Positions 1-10,172 are shown, numbered from the stretch's first letter. The stretch: DNA of 64,000 bases from Wenyingzhuangia gilva (GCF_030519655.1 NZ_JAUMIT010000001.1:620001-684000); one strand, 5' to 3'. The notes: generated by a model not told the origin, from the sequence alone. A program made the numbers and translations.

Positions 1-224
1 GCTCTGCAAGACAAGGGGATATTGTTGAAATTGGAATGGAGGTAGAAAAATTTGGAAAATCATCTTTAACCTTAAATTGTGAAGTCAGAAACAAAATGAC
101 TCGTGAAACCATTATCAAAGTAGATAATATTATTATGGTTAATTTAGGTGATGATGGAAAACCAAAACCACATGGTAAAACAGAAGTAGAATTTGTTAGA
201 GACAGATTAAACAACGATAAATAA
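1..224 (+). CDS. Acyl-CoA thioesterase, C-terminal part (hotdog fold), start lies before the window
   Basis: The reading frame is open from the window edge (first full codon at 3) to the TAA at 222-224, so the gene is 5'-truncated by the window and the ATG at 36 is an internal Met. The visible part has the pattern of a hotdog thioesterase C-terminus: SARQGDIVEIG, then a strand-rich stretch with FGKSSLTLNCEVRN, and a final NLGDDGKPKPHGKT tail typical of flavobacterial acyl-CoA thioesterases. Such enzymes hydrolyse acyl-CoA to free acid and CoA in the cytoplasm. Substrate length cannot be told from this fragment. It is followed directly by a strong hairpin terminator and faces the minus-strand yqeY/dcw block. 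Confidence 0.75.
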   Translation, partial: SARQGDIVEIGMEVEKFGKSSLTLNCEVRNKMTRETIIKVDNIIMVNLGDDGKPKPHGKTEVEFVRDRLNNDK

Positions 225-230
225 TTTCAT

Positions 231-262
231 AAAAAAAGCGACTCGAATGAGTCGCTTTTTTT
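231..262. terminator. Bidirectional intrinsic terminator between thioesterase and yqeY
   Basis: A 7-bp GC-rich stem GCGACTC (238-244) pairs with GAGTCGC (249-255) around a GAAT loop. It is flanked by seven A and seven T, so it can stop transcription from both sides. It serves the plus-strand thioesterase and the minus-strand yqeY, which ends at 279. Confidence 0.9.
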
Positions 263-278
263 AATATTCGTAATATTA

Positions 279-728
279 TTATGACAATAATTGTTTGATG
301 ACTGCAGAAATTGCCTTTCCATCTGCTTTACCAGCAAATTGTTGAGAAGCAACTCCCATTAATCTCCCCATATCTTTGATTGATGAAGCTCCTGTTTCAG
401 AAATTAATTTAGACAAAGCCGCTTTTAATTCCTCTTCACTCATTTGTTCTGGTAAAAACTGAGAAATAATCTCCGCTTGTGCTATTTCAGGTTCTGCCAA
501 ATCTGCTCTTCCTTGTTCTGTATATAAGGTTGCTGAATCTTTACGTTGTTTTACCAATTTTTGCAACAATTTAATCTCCGCATCTTCGGTTAACTCTTCT
601 TTAGCTCCATTTTCTGTTTGTGCTAATAAAATTGCAGATTTTACAGCTCTTAATGCTTCTAAGGCTACGGTATCTTTTGCTCTCATGGCATCTTTCATTT
701 TTGCCATGACTTCTGTTGATAAACTCAT
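279..728 (-). CDS. yqeY: GatB/YqeY domain protein
   Basis: A 149-residue stand-alone GatB/YqeY domain protein. The start at 728 (MSLSTEVMAKMKDAM) is chosen because family members begin with this helix; the longer frame to 776 would run into the promoter and terminator upstream. The all-helical domain resembles the C-terminal tRNA-interacting tail of GatB amidotransferase subunits; a role linked to tRNA or Gln metabolism is inferred for the family, not proven. Features seen are the RAKDTVALEALRAVKSAI helix, the KQRKDSA motif and the IKDMGRLMG segment near the end. It follows ftsZ on the same strand but is separated from it by a terminator and has its own TAnnTTTG promoter, so it is probably an independent transcript. 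Confidence 0.88.
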   Translation of the reverse strand: MSLSTEVMAKMKDAMRAKDTVALEALRAVKSAILLAQTENGAKEELTEDAEIKLLQKLVKQRKDSATLYTEQGRADLAEPEIAQAEIISQFLPEQMSEEELKAALSKLISETGASSIKDMGRLMGVASQQFAGKADGKAISAVIKQLLS

Positions 729-754
729 TTTATTTGGATTTGATGATTGGACTA

Positions 755-762
755 CAAAAGTA
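755..762 (-). promoter_or_regulatory. -7 element of the yqeY promoter
   Basis: On the minus strand the sequence reads TACTTTTG, a perfect match to the Bacteroidota -7 consensus TAnnTTTG, 27 nt before the yqeY start. A clear TTG at the usual -33 distance is not seen; the region upstream is the ftsZ terminator. Confidence 0.6.
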
Positions 763-763
763 T

Positions 764-793
764 TAAAAAAACCCAACCAATGGTCGGGTTTTA
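764..793 (-). terminator. Terminator at the end of the dcw operon (after ftsZ)
   Basis: The stem AAAACCC (768-774) pairs with GGGTTTT (786-792), with inner ACC/GGT pairs and one mismatch. Read on the minus strand it ends in a run of seven U. It lies 28 nt after the ftsZ stop and closes the long mraZ-ftsZ unit. Confidence 0.75.
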
Positions 794-821
794 AAGCACT
801 TGTTTTTATATATAACTAAGA

Positions 822-2957
822 CTAATCTACATTATCATGTAAAAAAGAATTATTCTTTCTAATCGTTACCTCATTGTCTTTGTCAACATCTATAGAGGTT
901 CTTGATCTATTGTTTACATCTTGTTTGCTATGTAGCTCTAAACCTAATCTTTTATAGGCTGGTTCCTTTTCAATATCATCAATTACATCTTCATTAAATG
1001 CTGATGTTTTAAATCTATGATTATATTTTTTGAAGGTATTTTTTCGTTTTTCAGCACTTCGTTGCACTTCAGAGATGGTTAAATTTAAAGGAGAAACCTC
1101 TTCGTGGTCAATTACCTCCATTTGTTTTGGCTCTCTAACTTCAAATTTAATTTCTTCAACATCATTTACTTCTGTAGCTTCAACTTTCTTCTTTATTTCT
1201 AAAGAAGAAGAATTTTTAATCGTTGGCTGTGCATCAAAATGACCTAAAGTATATCTTTTAATCCCTGATAAACTTTCTTCTTGCTTTGCTATAGGCTGTG
1301 CAGATATTTCTTTTGCTTCTACAACTTCTATTTCATTAATATCTTCCTGCTCATCTTCTAAAACATAAACCGTTTTTTTTGGAGACTCTTCAAGTTTTCT
1401 TTCAAAAACGACTTCTTCAGCATCAATTACAGGCAAATCAAACACGTTAAAAACTTCTTCTTTAGCCTCATACTTTATCTCCTCAGCATCTATTACAGGG
1501 ATATCAAAAATATTGATAGGCTCTTCTTTTTTAACCTCAACAACCGAATTCACTGGTAAATCAAACACATTTACTTTAGCAACTGGCTCTTCCTCTAATT
1601 CTGAAAATAAATTTGGCGTGATGTCATTAATCACAAAATCATCTTCGCTAACAAAGTCATAAGATTCTTCTTCTTCAACTATTTCTGATGCTTCTTTTTT
1701 AACTTCTTCAAAAACAACTTCTAAATTCTCAATAGCTGTTGATGTTTCAATCAATTCGTTTTCAACTTTTTTCTTAGGTGTAAAAACTACTTTTTCTGGT
1801 TCTTCGTCTACCAATTGATGAACTACTTTTTTCTCTTCAATAGGCTCTTCTATAATACGAGTGGTTCTTGGTCTTACCACTGTTTGCTCATCTTCAAAAT
1901 TATAATGAGCTGTTTGTTCGTTGTTTAAAGTATGATATACTTTTTTAACCTCAGTATTGGTAATGTCTCGTTGTTGATCTATAGCGAAACCAGTAGCAAC
2001 TACCGTTACAGCAATAGCATCTCCTAAAGATTCGTCCTCACCAACCCCCATAATAATGTTGGCTTCGTAACCTGCTTCTTCCTGAATATAATCGTTGATT
2101 TCTCCGATTTCATCTAAAGTCACTTCATCAGCTCCAGAAACAATTAACAACAATACATTTTTAGCTCCTCTAATCTTGTTGTCATTTAACAACGGAGAAT
2201 CTAAAGCTTTCTTAATGGCATTTTGAGCTCTGTTCTCTCCTGCTTCTTTTGAAGACCCCATGATGGCAGTACCACTGTTAGAAAGTACTGTTTTCGCATC
2301 ATGTAAATCTATATTTTGTTTGTAGTGATGTGTAATTACTTCTGCAATTCCTCTTGATGCAGTAGATAAAACCTCATCTGCTTTTGAGAAACCTGCTTTA
2401 AATCCTAAATTACCATACACCTCTCTTAATTTGTTATTGTTGATAACAATTAAAGAATCTACATTTTCTCTAAGCTCGTCAATCCCTTTTTGAGCTTGTT
2501 TTGCACGCATTCTACCCTCAAACTGAAACGGCATGGTAACAATCCCAACTGTTAAAATGTCCATTTTTTTAGCAATCCCAGCAATAATTGGTGCAGCACC
2601 TGTACCAGTACCACCTCCCATACCAGCAGTAATAAATACCATTTTAGTTTGCGAAGTCAACATTTTCTGAATTTCTTCAATGCTTTCTTGCGCTGCTTTT
2701 TCACCAACCTCAGGATTTGCCCCTGCTCCTAATCCTGAAGTCAAACTAACTCCTAACTGAATTTTATTGGGTACCGGACTGTTTTGTAAAGCTTGTGCAT
2801 CTGTGTTACAGATCACAAAATCTACTCCTTTAATGTCTTGGGTAAACATGTGGTTCACGGCGTTGCTACCTCCACCTCCAACTCCTATAACTTTTATAGA
2901 ACTTGATTGTGATTTTGGCATATCGAATGCAACGTTGTTAAATGGTGTATCGCTCAT
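822..2957 (-). CDS. ftsZ: Cell division GTPase FtsZ with long acidic C-terminal linker
   Basis: Tubulin-like GTPase that polymerises into the Z ring at mid-cell. The nucleotide-binding core covers about residues 18-330: [10 protein letters not shown] near 25-34, the tubulin signature GGGTGTG at 114-120 and the T7 loop [10 protein letters not shown] near 258-267. At 711 residues it is almost twice the length of E. coli FtsZ. The extra part (about 335-690) is a Glu/Val-rich, probably disordered linker. It holds three NVFDLPV-like motifs at 463-469, 482-488 and 504-510. The tail contains [10 protein letters not shown] (665-674), likely the partner-binding peptide, and ends in [10 protein letters not shown]. 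It sits 25 nt after ftsA on the same strand, and a terminator follows. Confidence 0.98.
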   Translation of the reverse strand: MSDTPFNNVAFDMPKSQSSSIKVIGVGGGGSNAVNHMFTQDIKGVDFVICNTDAQALQNSPVPNKIQLGVSLTSGLGAGANPEVGEKAAQESIEEIQKMLTSQTKMVFITAGMGGGTGTGAAPIIAGIAKKMDILTVGIVTMPFQFEGRMRAKQAQKGIDELRENVDSLIVINNNKLREVYGNLGFKAGFSKADEVLSTASRGIAEVITHHYKQNIDLHDAKTVLSNSGTAIMGSSKEAGENRAQNAIKKALDSPLLNDNKIRGAKNVLLLIVSGADEVTLDEIGEINDYIQEEAGYEANIIMGVGEDESLGDAIAVTVVATGFAIDQQRDITNTEVKKVYHTLNNEQTAHYNFEDEQTVVRPRTTRIIEEPIEEKKVVHQLVDEEPEKVVFTPKKKVENELIETSTAIENLEVVFEEVKKEASEIVEEEESYDFVSEDDFVINDITPNLFSELEEEPVAKVNVFDLPVNSVVEVKKEEPINIFDIPVIDAEEIKYEAKEEVFNVFDLPVIDAEEVVFERKLEESPKKTVYVLEDEQEDINEIEVVEAKEISAQPIAKQEESLSGIKRYTLGHFDAQPTIKNSSSLEIKKKVEATEVNDVEEIKFEVREPKQMEVIDHEEVSPLNLTISEVQRSAEKRKNTFKKYNHRFKTSAFNEDVIDDIEKEPAYKRLGLELHSKQDVNNRSRTSIDVDKDNEVTIRKNNSFLHDNVD

Positions 2958-2982
2958 AATAAATGGGATTTATGGGTGAATG

Positions 2983-4350
2983 TTATTCTGCTTCGTTTAA
3001 AAAATCTTTTAATCCAGAGGTAAACTTATCTAGCCAAGATTTTTTATTCACTTTTTTCTTTGGTTGTTTTACAGCTTTAGGTTCTTCCACTATTTCTGGC
3101 TCTTCCTGATGCTCTGCAATAATTTCTTCTTTTTTCTCTTCTATTTTTTCAAAAACAGGTTCTTCTGGAGCTACTGGTTGTTGCTTTGGCATTTTTTCTA
3201 ATCCTTCCATTAACAAACCTACAGCAGTTGCAAAAACAGGACTTGACAATGATTCATCAGAACCACCTGCCAAATGTTCATTAGGATATCCAATTCTTGT
3301 ATCCATTCCTGTAATGTACTCCACCAATTGTTTTAAGTGCTTAACTTGTGCACCACCACCTGTTAATACAATTCCAGCAATTAATTTTCCATTCTGAGTA
3401 TCGTGCCCATAATTTTTGATTTCTAAGTACACTTGCTCAATAATTTCTGTAATACGAGCATGAATGACTTGAGACAAACTCTTTAAAGTAATTTCTTTTG
3501 GTTCTCTACCTCTTAATCCTGGAATAGAAACAATTTCATTGTCTTTATTTTCCCCTGGCCAAGCTGATCCAAATTTTACTTTTAACAATTCAGCTTGTTT
3601 TTCTATAATTGAAAAACCTTCTTTTATATCTTCTGTGATGACATTTCCTCCAAAAGGAATTACTGCTGTATGACGAATAATTCCATCTTTAAAAATGGCC
3701 AAATCTGTCGTTCCACCTCCTATATCAATCAAAGCAACTCCTGCTTCTTTTTCTTCATGACTTAGCACTGCTTCTGCAGAAGCCAATGGCTCTAAGGTGA
3801 TGGCTGACAATCCTAAACCTGAATTGGTTACACATCTCCCAATATTTTTAATTTGAGAAACCTGACCTACTACTACATGAAAATTAGCTTCTAACCTACC
3901 ACCATACATTCCGATAGGCTCTGAAACATCTGCTTGACTATCTACCTTAAATTCTTGAGGCAACACATGGATAATTTCTTCACCCGGTAGCATCACCAAT
4001 TTATGAACCTGATTGATTAAATTTTCTATATCTTTTTCATCAATCACCTCTTCAGCATCTTGTCTTGTGATGTAATCGCTATGGTGAATACTTCTAATAT
4101 GATGTCCTGCAATACCCACAGTAACCGTATCAATTTTTAACCCTGACACATTTTCTGCTTCTTCAACAGCTTGTTGAATAGATTGTATGGTTTGTGTAAT
4201 ATTATTTACAACACCTCTTTTTACTCCTAGGCTTTTTGCTTTTCCTATACCTAACACCTCAATTTTACCATACTCGTTTTCACGACCAATCATGGCAACA
4301 ATTTTAGTTGTTCCAATATCTAATCCAATAGCAATGCGGTTATTTTCCAT
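2983..4350 (-). CDS. ftsA: Cell division protein FtsA (actin-like Z-ring tether)
   Basis: Actin/Hsp70-fold ATPase that links FtsZ polymers to the membrane. The start at 4350 (MENNRIAIGLDIGTTK) is preferred over the in-frame ATG at 4374: it matches how family members begin, leaves a short gap after the ftsQ stop, and has AAGG a few bases upstream. It has the phosphate-1 motif LDIGTTK (about 10-16), a second phosphate loop ALIDIGGGTTDLA and an adenosine loop VLTGGGAQVK. About 455 residues, including a Glu/Pro/Lys-rich insertion before the amphipathic end SWLDKFTSGLKDFL, the presumed membrane-targeting helix. This acidic spacer parallels the long FtsZ linker. It lies between ftsQ and ftsZ as in most dcw clusters. 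Confidence 0.97.
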   Translation of the reverse strand: MENNRIAIGLDIGTTKIVAMIGRENEYGKIEVLGIGKAKSLGVKRGVVNNITQTIQSIQQAVEEAENVSGLKIDTVTVGIAGHHIRSIHHSDYITRQDAEEVIDEKDIENLINQVHKLVMLPGEEIIHVLPQEFKVDSQADVSEPIGMYGGRLEANFHVVVGQVSQIKNIGRCVTNSGLGLSAITLEPLASAEAVLSHEEKEAGVALIDIGGGTTDLAIFKDGIIRHTAVIPFGGNVITEDIKEGFSIIEKQAELLKVKFGSAWPGENKDNEIVSIPGLRGREPKEITLKSLSQVIHARITEIIEQVYLEIKNYGHDTQNGKLIAGIVLTGGGAQVKHLKQLVEYITGMDTRIGYPNEHLAGGSDESLSSPVFATAVGLLMEGLEKMPKQQPVAPEEPVFEKIEEKKEEIIAEHQEEPEIVEEPKAVKQPKKKVNKKSWLDKFTSGLKDFLNEAE

Positions 4351-4357
4351 CCTTACC

Positions 4358-5074
4358 TTATTTTGAGCACACAACTTGATTGTTGTACTGTAAATCTATT
4401 TTTTTGAAAGTGGCAGACAAACTATCGTTTTCCATATAGTTGTAAAACACTTTTAATTTCTTTAATTTATCAGAAGTATTATTTAACTCTCCTAACAATA
4501 CTTGTTGATGGTTGAATCTTGTTTGCAACCAATATCCTTCACTATCCTTTTTTATGGTAACCACTAACTTTGTTAAAAACTCATCTTGATGAATTTTTTG
4601 AATTAATGGAAATACTTCTTCTGACTTTATGAAGCCGTTTTTGTTGTTGATTATTGGAACTCTAGCCGAATAACTCTTAGACAAAGGCATTTTTAACCCC
4701 TTTGAATCTATATAAAAAACACCATTTTGACTGTACTCTCTGGCAAGTGGTTTACGTTGTATTACACTCACTTTCAAATCACCAACTACTCCTACAGATA
4801 CCTGAGCGGTTTCCACCATGGGGTGTGATTGCACAATCTGTTCCAACTCTTGTAAATTTATCAAGGATTTTGCTTGGTTTCGTACTCTCTTCTTATTTTG
4901 TATTAACAAGTTATCAACCATTTGGTGTGTTAAAAACAAATTATCTTCATTGGCAAAAACAATGTCAATATTTTCAATTTTTCGCATGGCATTTCTTTTG
5001 GACGTAAAGCCCAAAATCAATCCTATAAATATTAGGAATAAAACAGTCTTTATGTATACAAAGTACTTTTTCAT
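4358..5074 (-). CDS. ftsQ: Cell division protein FtsQ/DivIB
   Basis: Bitopic division protein of the FtsQBL scaffold that recruits and activates the septal synthase. A short cytoplasmic N-terminus precedes one membrane helix (about residues 8-24), and the remainder is periplasmic. The POTRA-like part follows with ENIDIVFANEDNLFLTHQMV, then the beta domain with VSVIQRKPLAREYSQNGVFYID, a typical FtsQ segment. At 238 residues it is normal for Bacteroidota. Assignment rests on this pattern and on its place between murC and ftsA; the family is poorly conserved in sequence. It starts 6 nt after the murC stop and is almost contiguous with ftsA. Confidence 0.92.
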   Translation of the reverse strand: MKKYFVYIKTVLFLIFIGLILGFTSKRNAMRKIENIDIVFANEDNLFLTHQMVDNLLIQNKKRVRNQAKSLINLQELEQIVQSHPMVETAQVSVGVVGDLKVSVIQRKPLAREYSQNGVFYIDSKGLKMPLSKSYSARVPIINNKNGFIKSEEVFPLIQKIHQDEFLTKLVVTIKKDSEGYWLQTRFNHQQVLLGELNNTSDKLKKLKVFYNYMENDSLSATFKKIDLQYNNQVVCSK

Positions 5075-5080
5075 CTGTTG

Positions 5081-6439
5081 TTATTCGTTGCTTTTTATTT
5101 CTTGTTTTAACACCGTTGTTACTTCTTCTACCAATACACCAATATCTCCTGCTCCAATCATCACCACAACAGTAGCATCTGTGTTTTTAATACTAACAAT
5201 TGCGTTTTCTTTTGTTTGCAATGATTTGTTTTGATTCTCTATTTTACCCAACAACCAAGCAGAAGTGACTCCTTCTATTGGCAACTCTCTAGCAGGGTAA
5301 ATATCTAACAAAATTACTTCGTCAAATTTCGATAAACTTTTGGCAAAATCATCAATAAAATCCCTAGTTCTACTAAATAAATGTGGTTGAAAAACCGCTA
5401 ATATTTTTTGACCAGGATACATTTCTCTTACCGCATTTTCAACTGCCTCAATTTCAGTAGGATGATGTGCATAATCATCAATCAGCACAAAATCCTCTTG
5501 CTTAATTTTATAAGAAAATCTTCTTTTTACTCCTCTATAAGAACTCAACGCTTTTTTGATCTCTTCTAAATCCAACCCATGTTTTTCAGCCATCGCTATA
5601 GACACCAAAGCATTAGACACATTATGTCTTCCTGGTAAATGAAAAACCACGTCTTTTACAAATCCGTTCGGTGTTTTTACATCAAACACAAAAGAACCAT
5701 TCTCAATTTTTACATCCTGAGCAATATAATCTGCTGACTCTTCTACTCCGTAAGTCAAACCATCAACTGGCAATCCTTTTTTTACAATTAAAGTATCCGA
5801 CACTTTGTTAGCAAACTCTCTAAACGAAGTTTCTAAAGCTTCTTTCTCTCCGTAAATATCCAAATGATCTGCATCCATATTGGTAATGCAAGCCACGTTT
5901 GGAGATAGTTGTAAAAACGAACGATCAAACTCGTCTGCCTCTACTACTGATATTTTGTCTTCTCCTAATATTAAATTAGAATTGTAGTTTTCTGTAATCC
6001 CTCCTAAAAACGATGTTGCTCCTGTACCACAAACATGCATAATATGTCCTAAAATAGACGATGTAGTGGTTTTACCATGAGTTCCCGCTACCGCATAACA
6101 AATACTATTTTTGGTAATCAAGCCTAAAAGTGCTGATCTTTTTAAGACCTTAAATCCGTTTTGCTGAAAATAGTTTAATATTTTACCATCCTTAGGAATC
6201 GCTGGGGTATAAACCACCAATGTTTCTGCTGGATTTAAAAATGATTCCTCAATCGTAGCAACTTCATCTACAAAAGAGATCTTAATTCCTTGCTCATTCA
6301 ATGCTTTGGTCACCACCGATGGTGTTTTGTCATAACCCGACACCAATTTCCCATTCGACACAAAATAGCTAGCAATGGCACTCATTCCAATACCACCAAT
6401 TCCTACAAAGTAGATGTTATGTATGTTGTTTAATTCCAC
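5081..6439 (-). CDS. murC: UDP-N-acetylmuramate--L-alanine ligase MurC
   Basis: Cytoplasmic ATP-dependent ligase that adds the first L-Ala to UDP-MurNAc. The N-terminal Rossmann-type UDP-binding domain shows [11 protein letters not shown] (11-21). The central ATPase domain has the P-loop [10 protein letters not shown] (118-127) and EADEFDRSF. The third domain shows [10 protein letters not shown] and the PHLFSRT motif. Length of 452 residues is normal. Its start overlaps the murG end by 10 bp, which suggests translational coupling, and ftsQ follows 6 nt later. Confidence 0.98.
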   Translation of the reverse strand: MELNNIHNIYFVGIGGIGMSAIASYFVSNGKLVSGYDKTPSVVTKALNEQGIKISFVDEVATIEESFLNPAETLVVYTPAIPKDGKILNYFQQNGFKVLKRSALLGLITKNSICYAVAGTHGKTTTSSILGHIMHVCGTGATSFLGGITENYNSNLILGEDKISVVEADEFDRSFLQLSPNVACITNMDADHLDIYGEKEALETSFREFANKVSDTLIVKKGLPVDGLTYGVEESADYIAQDVKIENGSFVFDVKTPNGFVKDVVFHLPGRHNVSNALVSIAMAEKHGLDLEEIKKALSSYRGVKRRFSYKIKQEDFVLIDDYAHHPTEIEAVENAVREMYPGQKILAVFQPHLFSRTRDFIDDFAKSLSKFDEVILLDIYPARELPIEGVTSAWLLGKIENQNKSLQTKENAIVSIKNTDATVVVMIGAGDIGVLVEEVTTVLKQEIKSNE

Positions 6440-7527
6440 TTGGCTATTTTTTCTATTTCTTCAACAATTCTCTTAGTTGCCTCGGGTCTTGCCAAAGCTT
6501 TCATGTTATCACACATCTGATTTACATTGTCTTCATTTTGCAACAAATACTGTACTTTGGTCATCAAATATTCTTTCTCTGTTTCTTTTAACATAATGGC
6601 TGCATTTTTATTCACAATGGCCATTGCGTTTTTTGTTTGATGGTCTTCTGCTACATTAGGTGATGGCATAAATATCACCGGTTTTCCTACTATGCATAAT
6701 TCTGACACCGAACTAGCTCCTGCTCTCGACACAATAATATCAGCAGCAGCATAAGCCAAATCCATTTTTGATAAATAAGCATGTGTTTGCACGCCTTCTA
6801 AATCATCAAACTTTTTATACTCCTTAATATAAAACTTACCTGTTTGCCAAACGATTTGTATTTGTTGAGCAAGTAAACCTTTTACGCTATTTTCAATCAT
6901 TTGATTGATGGCTCTAGCCCCTAAACTTCCTCCTAAAACCAACAATGTTTTTTTATTAGGATCTAACTTAAAAAAAGCTTGTGCTTCAACTCTTTTTGAA
7001 CTCACATTTAACAAATCTTGCCTTACAGGATTTCCAGTAAATACAATTTTATCATTTGGAAAATAACGTTGCATATTTTCATAAGCCACACAAACCTTAT
7101 TTACTTTTTTTGATAATATTTTATTGGTAATTCCCGCATGAGAATTTTGTTCCTGAATTAAGCACGGAATTCCTTTTTTGCTAGCCACATGCAATACAGG
7201 TCCACTAGCAAAACCTCCTGTTCCTATCACCACGTCTGGTTTAAACTGACGAACAATTTTTTTAGATTTCCAGATACTACTGATTAACTTTATAGGAAAT
7301 AGCATGTTTTTAAAGGTTAAACTGCGCTGTAAACCAGCAATCCACAATCCTTTAATTGGATAACCTGCATGAGGCACTTTTTCCATTTCCATTTTATCCT
7401 GAGCTCCTACAAATAAAAACTCAGCATCGGCATAACGAAGTTTTAATTCGTTAGCAATGGCAATCGCAGGATAAATATGTCCTCCTGTACCTCCTCCGCT
7501 AATCAATATTTTTTTAGTTTTGCTCAT
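6430..7527 (-). CDS. murG: Undecaprenyldiphospho-muramoylpentapeptide GlcNAc transferase MurG
   Basis: GT-B enzyme (family GT28) at the inner face of the membrane that adds GlcNAc to lipid I to make lipid II. The N-terminal glycine loop GGGTGGH is at 11-17, a second conserved loop [10 protein letters not shown] near 102-111, and the C-terminal UDP-GlcNAc site includes [12 protein letters not shown] and the segment [10 protein letters not shown]. Length 365 residues, normal. Its start is 2 nt from the ftsW stop and it overlaps murC by 10 bp, so the wall-precursor enzymes are tightly coupled. Confidence 0.98.
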   Translation of the reverse strand: MSKTKKILISGGGTGGHIYPAIAIANELKLRYADAEFLFVGAQDKMEMEKVPHAGYPIKGLWIAGLQRSLTFKNMLFPIKLISSIWKSKKIVRQFKPDVVIGTGGFASGPVLHVASKKGIPCLIQEQNSHAGITNKILSKKVNKVCVAYENMQRYFPNDKIVFTGNPVRQDLLNVSSKRVEAQAFFKLDPNKKTLLVLGGSLGARAINQMIENSVKGLLAQQIQIVWQTGKFYIKEYKKFDDLEGVQTHAYLSKMDLAYAAADIIVSRAGASSVSELCIVGKPVIFMPSPNVAEDHQTKNAMAIVNKNAAIMLKETEKEYLMTKVQYLLQNEDNVNQMCDNMKALARPEATKRIVEEIEKIAKWN

Positions 7528-7529
7528 AA

Positions 7530-8750
7530 TTATGCCTCCTCAATTTCTTCTGTGTGATATAATTTTTCTAACGGATCTTCACTCTCTGTGGCCAATTGCT
7601 CTTCAGTAACATTTGCACTTGCCGTTACACTCAACACCATTCCAATTGCCAAACAAGTCATCCAGATAGACGTTCCACCACTACTTATTAACGGTAAAGT
7701 TTGTCCTGTAACAGGCCCTAAATTTGTTGCCACCATCATATTAATCACAGCCTGAAAAACGATAGGAAAACCTACACCAACCACCAATAATTTTCCAAAT
7801 ATGGTTCCCGCTTTTTTAGCTGCTACATACAATCTAAAAGTCAACACAAAATAAACCAACAGCACCAATCCTGCTCCGAATAATCCATATTCCTCCACAA
7901 TAATGGCAAAAATAAAATCCGAAGAAGATTGTGGCAAAAAGTTTTTCTGTACGCTTTTCCCTGGGCCTTTTCCTGTTAATCCTCCTGTAGCAATGGCAAT
8001 TTTTGCATTTTCTACTTGATAACCTTCCTTAGAATCGTCATCAGAAAAAGATTCTATTCTACTCATCCAAGTATCAACACGGTTAGGCATTAATCCTGGA
8101 AAAGCTTTTGCGGTTAGCACAAACAATAACAAGATTACGATTCCCGCTCCAATAATTCCCGCTAAATATTTTATCGGATATCCTCCTACAAAACACAACA
8201 TCAACACCATCATAAAAACAATGGCTGTGGTAGAAAAATTGGCTGGTAGAATAAACATTAAAATCAAAGCAATTGGAGCCCACAACCTTAATAAACTTTC
8301 TTTAAAATCTATGATGCTATCTTTTCGTTTTGCCAAATATCTAGCGGTATATACCATAATCACCAATCCCGCCAAAGTAGACGTTTGAAACCCTACTCCA
8401 ATAATTGGGATACGAATCCAACGAGCTGCATTGGCTCCACCAATAGTAGTTCCTTGAGCTAGCGTAACAATTAACAATACAATTACAATTGGAATCATAA
8501 CCACCGAAACTCCACTGAAATATCGGTAAGGTGTTCTATGGATAAAAAACATGATGGTAAAACCCATTAAAAGCAACACTGCATGTTTGATTAAAATCCC
8601 AATAGTAGTTCCATTCCCTGCCACATATACCAAATTGGTACTAGCGCTGTATACTGGCATAAAAGAAAACAATGCCAATAACGCGACCAGTGCCCAAATA
8701 AATAGGTCACCTTTTATGTATGATTTGATATTTTGTAACAGTGAACTCAT
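7530..8750 (-). CDS. ftsW: Septal peptidoglycan glycosyltransferase FtsW (SEDS family)
   Basis: Polytopic membrane protein of the SEDS family that polymerises lipid II at the septum with its partner FtsI, which is encoded in the same block. The hydrophobicity pattern suggests about ten membrane helices. Recognisable SEDS motifs are [10 protein letters not shown] near the N-terminus, the GARRW-like GANAARWIR, the acidic loop with [20 protein letters not shown] and [15 protein letters not shown], and the C-terminal [10 protein letters not shown]. Length of 406 residues is normal; a short acidic C-terminal tail follows. It lies between murD (1 nt gap) and murG (2 nt gap). Confidence 0.97.
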   Translation of the reverse strand: MSSLLQNIKSYIKGDLFIWALVALLALFSFMPVYSASTNLVYVAGNGTTIGILIKHAVLLLMGFTIMFFIHRTPYRYFSGVSVVMIPIVIVLLIVTLAQGTTIGGANAARWIRIPIIGVGFQTSTLAGLVIMVYTARYLAKRKDSIIDFKESLLRLWAPIALILMFILPANFSTTAIVFMMVLMLCFVGGYPIKYLAGIIGAGIVILLLFVLTAKAFPGLMPNRVDTWMSRIESFSDDDSKEGYQVENAKIAIATGGLTGKGPGKSVQKNFLPQSSSDFIFAIIVEEYGLFGAGLVLLVYFVLTFRLYVAAKKAGTIFGKLLVVGVGFPIVFQAVINMMVATNLGPVTGQTLPLISSGGTSIWMTCLAIGMVLSVTASANVTEEQLATESEDPLEKLYHTEEIEEA

Positions 8751-8751
8751 G

Positions 8752-10086
8752 TTATAAATTTCTTACTGCATCTTTAAATTTTCTTCCTCTATCCTCGTAA
8801 TTTTCAAACAAATCAAAACTTGCACAAGCTGGAGATAATAAAACAGTTTCTCCTTTATCTGCCAACTTATAAGCAATCTTAACGGCTTCATCAGCACTTG
8901 TAGTTTCTTCGATAAAATTTACAATTCCCTCAAAAGCATTTTTAATTTTGGCATTGTCTAATCCTAAACAAATAATTGCTTTTACTTTTTCTCTAACCAA
9001 AGGATATAATTCTGAATAATCATTCCCTTTATCAACTCCTCCAACAATCCAAACCGTTTGGTGAGTCATACATTCCAAGGCGTAAAAAGTTGCATTTACA
9101 TTGGTTGCTTTAGAATCGTTAATATATTCTACTCCATTTACTTTTAACACATGTTCTAATCTGTGTTCTGCTCCTTCAAAGTTTTCTAAGGACTCTAAAA
9201 TAGTTTGTTTTCTTGCTTTAAGCAATTGTGCCGCTAATGATGCAGCCATGGCATTCTTGGTATTGTGTTTACCTTGTAACGATAATTTTGAAATGCTCAT
9301 TCTAATTTCTTCTTTGTTAATGTTAATCACTATCTCTTTTTGGTCAACATAGGCACCGTATTCCAACTTTTTTTCAATTGAAAAAGGTACTAATTGAGCC
9401 TTTGGGTTGTATTTTTTTACGCCCTCTACAACGGTGGCATCATCTGCATCATATATCAAATAATCTGATGCTTTCTGATTTTTTGTGATACGAAATTTTG
9501 AAGCGATGTATTTATCAAAATCGTAATCATATCTATCTAAATGATCTGGTGTAATATTGGTGATGATTGCAATATGTGGTGCAAACATTTCAATACCATC
9601 CAACTGAAAACTACTCAACTCTAAAACGTAGTTCTCAAAATCATGATTTGCAACTTGCGCTGCATAACTTTCTCCTATATTACCAGCAATTCCAACATTA
9701 AATCCACATTCTTTTAATAAATGATGTGTTAACATTGTGGTAGTGGTTTTACCGTTAGAACCTGTAATTCCAATAATTTTTGCTGGACTGTGATTGGCTG
9801 CAAATTCTATTTCAGAAATCACAGAAATTCCATGCTTTACTATATTTTTTATAAATGGAATATGATCTGGAATTCCTGGACTTTTTATGACCAAATCAGC
9901 ATTTAAAATCAATGTATCTGTATGCTTTCCAGATTCAAATTCTATATTCTCTTCTTTTAATTGTTGTAAATATTTTTCTTTAATCGCAGATTTATCAGAC
10001 ACAAAAACATCCATTCCTAGCTTTTTTGCTAAAATGGCTGCTCCTACTCCGCTTTCACCTGCTCCTAAAACAACAATTCTTTTCAT
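8752..10086 (-). CDS. murD: UDP-N-acetylmuramoylalanine--D-glutamate ligase MurD
   Basis: Cytoplasmic ligase that adds D-Glu to UDP-MurNAc-L-Ala. The start at 10086 (MKRIVVLGAGESGVG) gives the usual 444-residue protein. The longer frame to 10134 reads through a GATAC-repeat array and gives a nonsense leader rich in Tyr and Arg, so it was not chosen. Key motifs are the P-loop GITGSNGKTTTT (106-117), ELSSFQLD, NITPDHLDRY and NDSKATN. It is separated from mraY by about 86 nt, the widest gap inside the dcw block, and that gap is filled with short repeats. Confidence 0.97.
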   Translation of the reverse strand: MKRIVVLGAGESGVGAAILAKKLGMDVFVSDKSAIKEKYLQQLKEENIEFESGKHTDTLILNADLVIKSPGIPDHIPFIKNIVKHGISVISEIEFAANHSPAKIIGITGSNGKTTTTMLTHHLLKECGFNVGIAGNIGESYAAQVANHDFENYVLELSSFQLDGIEMFAPHIAIITNITPDHLDRYDYDFDKYIASKFRITKNQKASDYLIYDADDATVVEGVKKYNPKAQLVPFSIEKKLEYGAYVDQKEIVININKEEIRMSISKLSLQGKHNTKNAMAASLAAQLLKARKQTILESLENFEGAEHRLEHVLKVNGVEYINDSKATNVNATFYALECMTHQTVWIVGGVDKGNDYSELYPLVREKVKAIICLGLDNAKIKNAFEGIVNFIEETTSADEAVKIAYKLADKGETVLLSPACASFDLFENYEDRGRKFKDAVRNL

Positions 10087-10172
10087 ATTTTTTAGTATCT
10101 GGTATCGGGTATCTAGTCGTTGGTATTTTAACATATTGTCTTGATACTAACTACTACATACTTGATACTTTT
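10087..10172 (-). repeat. GATAC/GTATC short-repeat array between mraY and murD
   Basis: Read on the minus strand, the first half carries AGTATCA-type units (AAGTATCAAGTATG, then TTAGTATCAAG). The second half carries units of about 8 bp, AGATACC, CGATACC and AGATACT. The two halves are complementary in part, so the transcript could fold. This is the only sizeable non-coding spacer between ftsI and ftsZ. It resembles short GATAC-type spacer repeats I recall from other flavobacterial genomes. Confidence 0.55.

Noticed and set aside
1030-1242. Plus-strand ORF inside ftsZ
   Set aside because: It is the antisense shadow of the low-complexity ftsZ linker, rich in Ser and Phe, with no promoter or family match.
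4351-4374. ftsA start at 4374 overlapping ftsQ
   Set aside because: The extra eight residues do not occur in FtsA starts as I know them; the ATG at 4350 has AAGG a few bases upstream.
4702-5234. Overlapping plus-strand ORFs across ftsQ and murC
   Set aside because: They run antisense to well-supported essential genes and their translations look like random Phe/Cys-rich sequence.
10087-10134. Longer N-terminus for murD (start at 10134)
   Set aside because: The extra 16 residues come from the GATAC repeat array and do not match MurD family starts; MKRIVVLGAG at 10086 does.
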